Shown here piece after piece: positions 7,542 through 14,071 of a stretch of 14,071 nucleotides of DNA (the stretch's first letter is position 1; every line of letters begins with the position of its first letter). The position numbers were made by a program, and so were the translations under genes. The notes below the pieces were generated by a model. It had not been told where the DNA came from and searched no databases. It saw nothing but the letters and a program-made list of their open reading frames with translations. Source of the stretch: Promethearchaeota archaeon (lineage in GTDB: Archaea > Asgardarchaeota > Lokiarchaeia > Sigyniarchaeales > SOKP01); NCBI GenBank assembly GCA_019057355.1, contig DXJM01000396.1, positions 1 to 14,071 on the forward strand, given 5' to 3'.

Positions 7542-8108
7542 TCAATCAAATAATTCTTTTTCGACCAAATAGCATATAACATGTCCAACAGTGATATGTC
7601 CTTCTTGAATGCGAGGTGTGTCTATAGTTGGTATTTTTAGACAATAATGAACTAATTGTTCTATTTTATTTTCTTTTTGTCCCGTAAATCCAATAGTGAT
7701 AGCTCCCAATTCTCTGGCTTTTTTCAAGCCTTTAATAACATTAGGAGAATTCCCAGACGTGCTGAGGCCAATTACAACATCACCATCATTAACTAGGGAA
7801 GAAACTTGCCTCTCAAATATTAAATCATATCCATAATCGTTTGCCGTAGCCGTAATCACTGACGTATTTGCATGAAATGCTAAAGCAGGTAAGGAAGGTC
7901 GATCCTTGTAAAACTTACCTACAAACTCTGCAGCAATGTGCTGGGCATCAGCAGCACTACCACCGTTTCCAAAAAGAATAACTTTTTTTTTATTCTTATA
8001 AGCAGTTACAATTTCCTTAGAAATTTTTTCTATTAATCCCGCTTCTTTTTTTATTTCATGTATCACACGTGCGGTTTCCTCTAGCCTAGATAGGATTTCT
8101 TCAATCAT
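7542..8108 (-). CDS. gmhA: Sedoheptulose-7-phosphate isomerase (phosphoheptose isomerase)
   Basis: Converts sedoheptulose-7-phosphate to D-glycero-D-manno-heptose-7-phosphate, the committed step of heptose synthesis. The 188-residue SIS-domain protein has GNGGSAADAQHIAAEF at 47-62, NDYGYDLIFERQ at about 90-101 and STSGNSPNVI at 116-125. The zinc ligands of the E. coli enzyme are matched in spacing by His57, Glu61, Gln168 and His176 (RIQEGHITVGH). I take ATG 8108 as the start, because GTGA lies a few bases upstream and the length matches the family. A TTG at 8138 would add ten residues. The paralogous DiaA family shares the SIS core, but the complete zinc set and the gene neighbours favour GmhA. 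Confidence 0.93.
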   Translation of the reverse strand: MIEEILSRLEETARVIHEIKKEAGLIEKISKEIVTAYKNKKKVILFGNGGSAADAQHIAAEFVGKFYKDRPSLPALAFHANTSVITATANDYGYDLIFERQVSSLVNDGDVVIGLSTSGNSPNVIKGLKKARELGAITIGFTGQKENKIEQLVHYCLKIPTIDTPRIQEGHITVGHVICYLVEKELFD

Positions 8109-8150
8109 AATATTCACTTTAAATAAATAATTTGTCAATTATAAAATTAG

Positions 8151-9164
8151 CTAATAGTTTGCTTGCCAAACCTCAACTCCTTTAGGATTAAAATGAAAAT
8201 TAACAATTGTACCCCCGATTTTTTTTAATTCCTCCATGACATCATATTTCTTATGGGGATGTGAAAACAATAGTAGATGACCTCCACCCCCAGCACCAAG
8301 CAATTTTCCACCTAACACGCCAAATTTACTTGAAGTCAAATAAAAGTTCTCTATAGACTTATTGGATATTTTAGAACTGAGACTTTTCTTTACTAACCAT
8401 CCTTTATGGAGTAATTTTCCAAATTCATCTATTTTATCTAGATTCTTAGACTTCATTATTTCTCTCATTGAACATGCAACATCTTTTAGTTCTTGCATTG
8501 CTTCCATAAAAGATTTCTTTTGAATGTTATAACCTTTTAAAACTTCATCTTGAATATCTGATGAAAAGTGAGATCCTCCTACATAACATAAAATTAATCG
8601 GTATTGTAATTCATTAATCATGTCTGAAGAAGTCTGAATCGGGTAAACTTTTATTTCATCTGTAAATTCGATAAAATTTAATCCGCCACATGCCGCAGCA
8701 TATTGATCTTGATAACCACCTTTTTGCTTCAACTCAATACGTTCAATATCACATGCTTTTTGAGCAATATCGTGCACTGACAGCCCTAAATCATATATTT
8801 TATTAAAACCAGCGATTATCGCAACAGTTAATGCTGAAGATCCTCCCATTCCGGATCCTGATGGTAATTCTGAATATGCTGTAATATCAAAACCATTCTT
8901 GACCTCCAAGACATTAACAATCCCCTTGAATATCTCATATCCTGACTCATAGCTGGTATCACCAATATCAAACATAATTTCTTCATTAAAATCAATAGAA
9001 TTCACGCGTATTTTTTTGTCCCTTCTCGGTTTAATTGATACGTAAACATGTCTATCAATTGTCGTGCTAATAACACAGCCACCATGTTCTGTGCAGTAAG
9101 GAGGCATATCGGTTCCACCCCCTCCAAAACTAACTCGAAATGGTGCTTTAGAACGGATAATCAT
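8151..9164 (-). CDS. hddA: GHMP-family sugar kinase, probable D-glycero-alpha-D-manno-heptose 7-phosphate 1-kinase (HddA-like)
   Basis: A 337-residue GHMP kinase of the HddA/FKP-kinase group. APFRVSFGGGGTDMPPY at 7-23 is the characteristic N-terminus; the ATP loop PSGSGMGGSSA is at 101-111; GKLLGAGGGGH at 286-296 is the third GHMP motif. HddA phosphorylates C1 of heptose-7-phosphate to the alpha-1,7-bisphosphate on the way to GDP-heptose. The call to heptose, rather than fucose or another sugar, rests on gmhA and gmhB next to it. It is the first gene of the leftward block. No ribosome site precedes ATG 9164, and a TATA-like box lies about 23 bases upstream, so it may be leaderless. The HddC guanylyltransferase expected to follow in the pathway is not in the window. 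Confidence 0.85.
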   Translation of the reverse strand: MIIRSKAPFRVSFGGGGTDMPPYCTEHGGCVISTTIDRHVYVSIKPRRDKKIRVNSIDFNEEIMFDIGDTSYESGYEIFKGIVNVLEVKNGFDITAYSELPSGSGMGGSSALTVAIIAGFNKIYDLGLSVHDIAQKACDIERIELKQKGGYQDQYAAACGGLNFIEFTDEIKVYPIQTSSDMINELQYRLILCYVGGSHFSSDIQDEVLKGYNIQKKSFMEAMQELKDVACSMREIMKSKNLDKIDEFGKLLHKGWLVKKSLSSKISNKSIENFYLTSSKFGVLGGKLLGAGGGGHLLLFSHPHKKYDVMEELKKIGGTIVNFHFNPKGVEVWQANY

Positions 9165-9333
9165 AGAAATTTAATTTTTATGTTTAATAAATTAATGAAT
9201 TTTTTTTATTATTTAAAATTGATTTTAAAATTGGTTTTAGAGCAAAAAAAAACAACTTCAATGAAATTCTTTAATTCAGATTGATAATTATTTATAATAT
9301 AAATAAATTTAATTCTTTTAATATGATCTTCAA
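9165..9333. promoter_or_regulatory. Divergent promoter region between the heptose block and the SDR genes
   Basis: 169 AT-rich bases with no convincing gene. Leftward, TTTATTAAA on the minus strand (9183-9191) lies about 23 bases before the HddA-like start. Rightward, the overlapping AT boxes TTTATAAT (9291-9298) and TATAAATAAA (9298-9307) lie about 30-40 bases before the epimerase start. Neither gene has a Shine-Dalgarno site, consistent with short or absent leaders. The AT richness makes chance TATA-like matches likely, so the exact boxes are tentative; the divergent arrangement itself is certain. Confidence 0.5.
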
Positions 9334-10467
9334 ATGGGTAAGAAGATATTAGTAACTGGCGGTGCTGGTTTTATAGGTTCCCATTTAGTAGATCATTTGA
9401 TTAATGTTAAAAATCATGAAGTAACTGTTTTAGATATCTTGGATGAACAAGTTCATCAAAATCAAGAGCATCCGCCAGACTATTTGAATGAAAAAGCGAA
9501 TTTTATTCAAGATTCTACTAATAACTATAATTGTTTTAAAGAATTGATCTTAGAACATGACATAATATATCATTTAGCGGCGGTTGTAGGTGTAGGGCAA
9601 TCGATGTATGAAATAAAAAAATATTCAGAAAATAATATAATCTCTACCGCAAATCTCCTCGATATTTTAGTCAATAATGAACATGATGTTAAAAAACTAG
9701 TTATAGCATCCTCAAATACGATTTATGGTGAGGGAAAAGCCTATTGTAATAAGTGTGGCGTGATTTCTCCTAAATTAAGAGAATTAGCACAATTAAATAA
9801 AAAAGATTGGGAGATAATCTGTCCTAAATGCAAGCAAATAACTACACCATTATTAACTGATGAATCTCATCCTTTTAATTCATCATCGATATATGCTTTA
9901 TCAAAACAATCCCAAGAACAGATGGGTCTTTTAATTGGTAAAACTTATGGTATAAATACTACCATATTAAGATTTTTTTTAGTATATGGACCAAGACAAG
10001 CTTTATCAAACCCTTATACGGGGGTCTGTTCGATTTTTAGCAATAGACTATTTAATGGTAAAGCTCCCATAGTCTTTGAAGATGGACTTCAAACAAGAGA
10101 TTTTGTCCATGTAAATGATGTATGCCAAGCTCTTATTTTATCAATGGAAAATCAGGCTTCAAAATATGAGATCTTTAATGTAGGATCCGGAATTCCCATA
10201 ACAATAAAGGAAGTTGCTCAAACTATATCAGAAAAAATAAAACCCGAACTAAAACCTGTATTTAATCAACAATATCGAATTGGAGATATTAGACATTGTG
10301 TTGCAGATATTTCAAAAATAAAAAAACTTTTAGGATATCAGCCCTCAATAAAGTTTTCTGATGGAATTGATGATTTAATTAAATGGACGATACTTCAAGC
10401 AAAACCTGTTATAGATCAAACTCAAAATGCTTTTACTCAATTAAAAATCAAAAAATTAATAAGATAA
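9334..10467 (+). CDS. Nucleotide-sugar epimerase of the dTDP-L-rhamnose 4-epimerase type, with zinc-ribbon insert
   Basis: An extended SDR enzyme of 377 residues. It has a Rossmann motif GGAGFIGSH at 9-17, a catalytic Ser/Thr region ASSNTIYGEG at 125-134, and Tyr187/Lys191 in YALSK. Between these lies an insert with Cys138-x2-Cys141 and Cys163-x2-Cys166, a probable zinc ribbon. This insert, with VGVGQSMYEI and YGPRQALSNPYTGV, is typical of the dTDP-L-rhamnose 4-epimerase (WbiB/Tll) group as I recall it. By family it would invert C4 of a nucleotide sugar with NAD in the cytoplasm. The actual sugar here is unproven; a UDP-, dTDP- or GDP-linked sugar is possible, including a heptose given the neighbours. 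The ATG start has no ribosome site and is likely promoter-proximal. The next gene starts 28 bases after it ends. Confidence 0.82.
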   Translation: MGKKILVTGGAGFIGSHLVDHLINVKNHEVTVLDILDEQVHQNQEHPPDYLNEKANFIQDSTNNYNCFKELILEHDIIYHLAAVVGVGQSMYEIKKYSENNIISTANLLDILVNNEHDVKKLVIASSNTIYGEGKAYCNKCGVISPKLRELAQLNKKDWEIICPKCKQITTPLLTDESHPFNSSSIYALSKQSQEQMGLLIGKTYGINTTILRFFLVYGPRQALSNPYTGVCSIFSNRLFNGKAPIVFEDGLQTRDFVHVNDVCQALILSMENQASKYEIFNVGSGIPITIKEVAQTISEKIKPELKPVFNQQYRIGDIRHCVADISKIKKLLGYQPSIKFSDGIDDLIKWTILQAKPVIDQTQNAFTQLKIKKLIR

Positions 10468-10495
10468 AGAGGTTGCATGTAATTAGTTATTGAAA

Positions 10496-11542
10496 ATGAA
10501 AAAAATTTTAATCACGGGTTCTAATGGATTTATTGGTTCTCATTTAGTTGATTTTTGTATAAAGAAAGGATATAAAGTTTTTGCCTTGAATAAACCATTT
10601 TCCTCATTTAGAAATCTAATTCATTACACCAATAACAGGGAGAATTTTTCAGACGAGGAAAAAAGAGATTACCTAGAATATAGCATAAAATGTCCATCCA
10701 ACAATAACAATTTAGTACTTTTAGAATGTGATCTTAAAAATTCAACTTTAATGGAAAAACTTATTGCTAAAATTAAACCAGAATATCTTTTTCATTTTGG
10801 GGCGCAACCTTATATCATTCCTTCTTGGGAAGACCCAATTGATACGATAGAAACGAATGTTATTGGAACGATTAATGTCTTTGAACCAATAAAGAAAAAC
10901 AAGCTTAATACAAGGGTAATAGTCGCATGCACGGCGGCAGAATTTGGGACGACGACAAGGATTAATAGACCACTTGTAGAAACGGACCCTTTGATGGCAA
11001 CAAATCCTTATGGAATAAGTAAAATCGCTACCGAGCTTTTATCCCGTCAATATTACATTAATTTTGGAATTGAGACCATCAATCTAAGATTCTTCAATCT
11101 TACAGGATTGAGAAGAATTAATGATGCACCATCAGATTTTATTAGAAATGTCGCTAAAATTGAACTTGGTCTACAAAAACCCACATTTAAGGTCGGGAAT
11201 TTAAATCCCTTCAGGGATTTTACGGATATTAAAGATGCAATACAAGGAATTTGGTTAGCAACCACCAAGGGAACTTCCGGAGAGACATATCATGTATGCT
11301 CCAATAGAAAGACTCAAATCCGCCAAATATTGGATATTGCCCTGACTTTTTCAAAGAAAGAGATTAAAGTTGAAGAAAATGAACCTGAAAAACTGAGGAA
11401 AACGGATGAAGATATTTTAATAGGAGACAATTCTAAAATTAAAAATGAGTTAGGATTTACAATAACCCTTACTATCGAACAGACTGTTAGAGAAATGTTT
11501 GAATATTGGATGGGTTATTATAAAAAAGTCATGAATCTATAA
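10496..11542 (+). CDS. GDP-mannose 4,6-dehydratase / GDP-4-keto-6-deoxymannose reductase-like SDR
   Basis: An extended SDR enzyme of 348 residues. TGSNGFIGSH at 7-16 binds NAD(P); T146-A-A-E-F-G and Tyr172-x3-Lys176 form the catalytic set. LRFFNLTGLRR, SDFIRNVAKIELGL, VGNLNPFRDFTDIKD and the C-terminal ILIGDNSKI are hallmarks of the Gmd/Rmd group. The catalytic segment resembles reductases (SSAEYG) more than dehydratases (STSE), so a reductase or epimerase/reductase is more likely. Relatives act on GDP-mannose and, in some bacteria, on GDP-D-glycero-alpha-D-manno-heptose. The adjacent heptose genes make the latter attractive but unproven. ATG 10496 is preferred over TTG 10490, which adds only two residues. 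It follows the epimerase by 28 bases and its end overlaps the convergent ileS by 14 bases. Confidence 0.82.
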   Translation: MKKILITGSNGFIGSHLVDFCIKKGYKVFALNKPFSSFRNLIHYTNNRENFSDEEKRDYLEYSIKCPSNNNNLVLLECDLKNSTLMEKLIAKIKPEYLFHFGAQPYIIPSWEDPIDTIETNVIGTINVFEPIKKNKLNTRVIVACTAAEFGTTTRINRPLVETDPLMATNPYGISKIATELLSRQYYINFGIETINLRFFNLTGLRRINDAPSDFIRNVAKIELGLQKPTFKVGNLNPFRDFTDIKDAIQGIWLATTKGTSGETYHVCSNRKTQIRQILDIALTFSKKEIKVEENEPEKLRKTDEDILIGDNSKIKNELGFTITLTIEQTVREMFEYWMGYYKKVMNL

Positions 11543-14071
11543 CTTCAATGCGAATTACAATAGTTCTTTGTTGTATCTTTACCTTAAATTCATTTCCCTT
11601 TTTAGCATTACCAAACTTTACAATGCCCGTTTCTTCTTTTATGATATTAATAAAATCAGGCGTTAAGTCCTTTTCAAGATCAAGCCCGTTTTGAATGTTT
11701 ACTATGAGCTTCTCTTTTCCTCGCATTAATCCCAATTTTTTTCGAATATCTTGCAAGTTCCTGATAAAATCATTGGTAAAACCTTCTTTAACTAATTCTT
11801 CATCCAAGTCGGAATTAATGAATAGACTTCCTTGGCTAGTTATCTTCACGGCATAAGGTTCTTGAGCAATCTGTTCAATTTGAAAATGATCTTTAGTGAT
11901 CTCAAATTCCTTATCATCAAGTTTTACTTTCAACCTACCTTTCTCCATATTCTTTCGAATTTCGTTTATATGCAAGGAAGAAAGGTATTTTTCAACTTTT
12001 TGCCTGTCTTGTTTAAAATCTTTTCCAATTGCGCCTTTATTAATTATTATATCTTCAGAATAGAGAGATCCTGCTGTTTCATTATCAATATAGTCAATCT
12101 CTTTTACTCTTAGCTCGGATTTTATCAACGTTTCATGTTTTTTTATTATAGTTTCTTTATCTTGATCAAAACAAAATAAGAACTCTTTAATTGGCTGACG
12201 TAATTTAATTTTCACTTGATCTCTTAAAGCACGCAAGTCTTGAATGAGCTTGTTTAGAAATTCCATTTCCTCTAGTAATTTATCATCCTTAAGTTCATCA
12301 TTAAATACTGGAAAATCTGTTAGATGGATAGATTTAATATCTTTTTTGTAATCAAATTGATCTTGCATCTGCAGGAAGTTTTTTTCTGTTAAAAAGGGTA
12401 CAAAAGGAGCCATTATCCTGTTTAAAATATCAAATATGTAAAACGTAACATTATAAACATCTCGTTCTCCATCAAGAAACCTATTTCGTGCAAATCTCAA
12501 ATACCAATTACTGAAATCATCGTTCACAAACTTTTGAATAATTTCAGCGGAATTGAAGATCAAGTAATCATCTAAAAATTGCTTAACTTGCTTGCTTAAA
12601 GAATTTATCTTGACTATTATCCATTTATCAAGAGGATTTTTTAAATTTTTCTTATTAAATTTTAAATTTGGTTTAACCTGATTAATTTTTGCGTTTTCAG
12701 AGAATAACTTGTATGAATTTTCATATTTTGAAGTAAATTGAGATATCACGTATTTCACATTTTCTACACTTAGGCGTTTTTCTTTATGTGGTGGACCTGA
12801 TACGTAATATAACCATCGCAATGCATCGGCACCCTGTGAATTAAAAATAGTCCAAGGATCAATAGTATTTCCTAATGTTTTACTCATTTTTCTACCCTCA
12901 CCATCGAGGACTATTCCATTAACGACCACATTATGATAAGCGTTCTGATTAAATAAAACGGTAGCAATGGCATGTAAGGTATAAAACCATCCTCTTGTCT
13001 GATCCATACCTTCAGCAATAAAATCTACAGGATAAGCTCCTCCTTTTTCAACCAAATCTTTATTTTCAAAAGGGTAATGATATTGGGCAAAGGGTGCTGC
13101 ACCGGAATCATACCAGCAATCTATAACTTCGGGAGTTCTTTGCATATCACTTTTACATTTAGGGCAAGGGATGATAACTTCGTCAATCATTGGCTTGTGA
13201 TAATCTTCCAATAAAACATTACCTTTAGAGAGTTGTTTTAATTCATCGTATGAACCAACAGCGATCATGTGATTACATTCCTCATTTGTACATGTCCAGA
13301 TTGGTAAGGGTGTACCCCAAAATCTTTCCCTTGATACTGCCCAATCCCTAATATTATCTAAAAAGTTGCCAAAACGACCCGTTCCAATTGTTTTAGGAAC
13401 CCAATTGACTTTAGCATTAGTATCTAGTAAATCTTCTCTATAGCGAGACATTTCAATGAACCATGATTCACGAGCGTAATAAAGCAATGCCCTATTACAC
13501 CTCCAACAAAAGGGATAATCATGAGCATAATCACGAGTTTTTAACAATTTATTCATCTTCTTCAATTCTTCAACAATCCATTTATCCGTGTCCCAAACTC
13601 CCTTTTTCCCGATATCCTCACGATGGATTTTAAAATATTTATTTTTAAGTTCAGGAATGGAGTCGTCAAAAAATCCTTTTTCATTTATCGGTTGGATGAG
13701 CGGGAGGTCGTATTCTTGACCGATGTTATAATCATCTTCTCCAAAAGCAGGGGCAATATGAACAAAACCAGTGGAAATGTTGTCAGATATTGGTTCTGTT
13801 GATACAAAATCCCCATTAACAACGATATATCCGTTTTTTTCTGTCAAATCTTTAAAATAAGGAAATAAAGGTTCATATTTTTTATACAATAAATCAGATC
13901 CAAAGAATTCTTTCATTTTTTTGTAAGTACCTTCACCTAATACCGTGTCAAGAAGAGACGTCGCAATAATTAATTTTTCGCCCTCGAATTCAACTAAAGA
14001 ATAGCGGCTATCTCCATTTGCAGCTAAAGCTACATTACTTAACAATGTCCAGGGTATCGTTGTCCAAGCAA
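11529..14071 (-). CDS. ileS: Isoleucyl-tRNA synthetase, N-terminus outside the window
   Basis: Charges tRNA-Ile with isoleucine and edits valine. The frame runs off the window: the segment at its upstream edge reads AWTTIPWTLLSN, a conserved class I synthetase editing-domain signature. The TTG at 14045 is therefore not the start. About 847 codons are present and roughly 200 N-terminal residues, including HIGH, are missing. Visible parts are the paired-Cys knuckles (CTNEEC, CPKC), EVIDCWYDSG, the catalytic loop KMSKT (12876-12890, Ser to Thr in KMSKS), RWLYYVSGPP, the anticodon-binding helical region and a long C-terminal extension. The organisation is of the archaeal/eukaryotic type. This is a housekeeping gene and not part of the sugar locus; its stop overlaps the convergent SDR gene by 14 bases. 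Confidence 0.95.
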   Translation of the reverse strand, partial: AWTTIPWTLLSNVALAANGDSRYSLVEFEGEKLIIATSLLDTVLGEGTYKKMKEFFGSDLLYKKYEPLFPYFKDLTEKNGYIVVNGDFVSTEPISDNISTGFVHIAPAFGEDDYNIGQEYDLPLIQPINEKGFFDDSIPELKNKYFKIHREDIGKKGVWDTDKWIVEELKKMNKLLKTRDYAHDYPFCWRCNRALLYYARESWFIEMSRYREDLLDTNAKVNWVPKTIGTGRFGNFLDNIRDWAVSRERFWGTPLPIWTCTNEECNHMIAVGSYDELKQLSKGNVLLEDYHKPMIDEVIIPCPKCKSDMQRTPEVIDCWYDSGAAPFAQYHYPFENKDLVEKGGAYPVDFIAEGMDQTRGWFYTLHAIATVLFNQNAYHNVVVNGIVLDGEGRKMSKTLGNTIDPWTIFNSQGADALRWLYYVSGPPHKEKRLSVENVKYVISQFTSKYENSYKLFSENAKINQVKPNLKFNKKNLKNPLDKWIIVKINSLSKQVKQFLDDYLIFNSAEIIQKFVNDDFSNWYLRFARNRFLDGERDVYNVTFYIFDILNRIMAPFVPFLTEKNFLQMQDQFDYKKDIKSIHLTDFPVFNDELKDDKLLEEMEFLNKLIQDLRALRDQVKIKLRQPIKEFLFCFDQDKETIIKKHETLIKSELRVKEIDYIDNETAGSLYSEDIIINKGAIGKDFKQDRQKVEKYLSSLHINEIRKNMEKGRLKVKLDDKEFEITKDHFQIEQIAQEPYAVKITSQGSLFINSDLDEELVKEGFTNDFIRNLQDIRKKLGLMRGKEKLIVNIQNGLDLEKDLTPDFINIIKEETGIVKFGNAKKGNEFKVKIQQRTIVIRIEVIDS

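Noticed and set aside
9201..9250. T- and A-runs in the divergent spacer as a terminator or small RNA
   Set aside because: No hairpin or conserved structure is visible, and homopolymer runs are expected in spacer this AT-rich.
9048..9284. Plus-strand 78-codon frame running from the HddA-like gene into the divergent spacer
   Set aside because: Its first half is antisense to the conserved GHMP N-terminus and its second half is low-complexity AT-rich spacer.
11053..12113. Antisense frames at 11053-11268 and 11832-12113
   Set aside because: Contained in the Rmd-like gene and in ileS respectively; no support as genes.
14043..14045. TTG at 14045 as the start of ileS
   Set aside because: The frame stays open to the window edge and upstream codons encode AWTTIPWT, a conserved synthetase segment, so the gene is cut by the window.

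Overview
The window looks like a piece of an uncultivated, low-GC archaeal genome, probably a metagenome contig. The evidence is a transketolase split into two subunits, an archaeal ribbon-helix-helix/ATP-sulfurylase gene pair, frequent TTG and GTG starts, and TATA-like boxes a short distance upstream of genes that lack a Shine-Dalgarno site. An Asgard (Lokiarchaeia-like) origin fits the base composition and gene types, but the sequence alone does not prove it. The first ~87 bases do not belong: they are GC-rich (56 of 87) and encode, on the minus strand, a vertebrate-style C2H2 zinc-finger fragment. This is almost certainly a chimeric join, and it removes the start of the first archaeal gene.

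Layout. (1) 55-3416, plus strand: a compact operon of RHH regulator (5'-truncated), ATP sulfurylase (sat), alkaline-phosphatase-superfamily phosphodiesterase and APS kinase (cysC). Together sat and cysC make PAPS, the sulfate donor. (2) 3470-9164, minus strand, transcribed leftward: a GHMP sugar kinase resembling HddA, gmhA, rpe and gmhB, then a 73-bp gap with a possible promoter, then a RfaE1/HldE-like PfkB protein and the two transketolase subunits. (3) 9165-9333: an AT-rich divergent promoter region. (4) 9334-11542, plus strand: two extended-SDR nucleotide-sugar enzymes, one resembling dTDP-L-rhamnose 4-epimerase with a zinc-ribbon insert, the other of the GDP-mannose 4,6-dehydratase/RMD group. 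(5) 11529-14071, minus strand: the C-terminal ~80% of isoleucyl-tRNA synthetase, running off the window and overlapping its convergent neighbour by 14 bp.

How the genes fit together. Rpe supplies xylulose-5-phosphate; transketolase makes sedoheptulose-7-phosphate; GmhA isomerises it to D-glycero-D-manno-heptose-7-phosphate; the HddA-like kinase phosphorylates C1; GmhB removes the 7-phosphate. This is a near-complete route from pentose phosphates to heptose-1-phosphate in one block. The nucleotidyltransferase that would activate the heptose is not in the window. The divergent SDR genes could modify the nucleotide sugar, and the PAPS operon could supply sulfate for the finished glycan; both links are inferred from position only.

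The oddest gene is the RfaE1/HldE-like PfkB protein. It keeps the family's substrate-side motifs but has lost the catalytic GAGD motif (AVGS instead), so it looks like a pseudokinase retained beside a GHMP kinase that can do the same job. There is no stretch longer than 300 bases without a gene. No tRNA, rRNA, CRISPR array, insertion sequence or riboswitch was seen.
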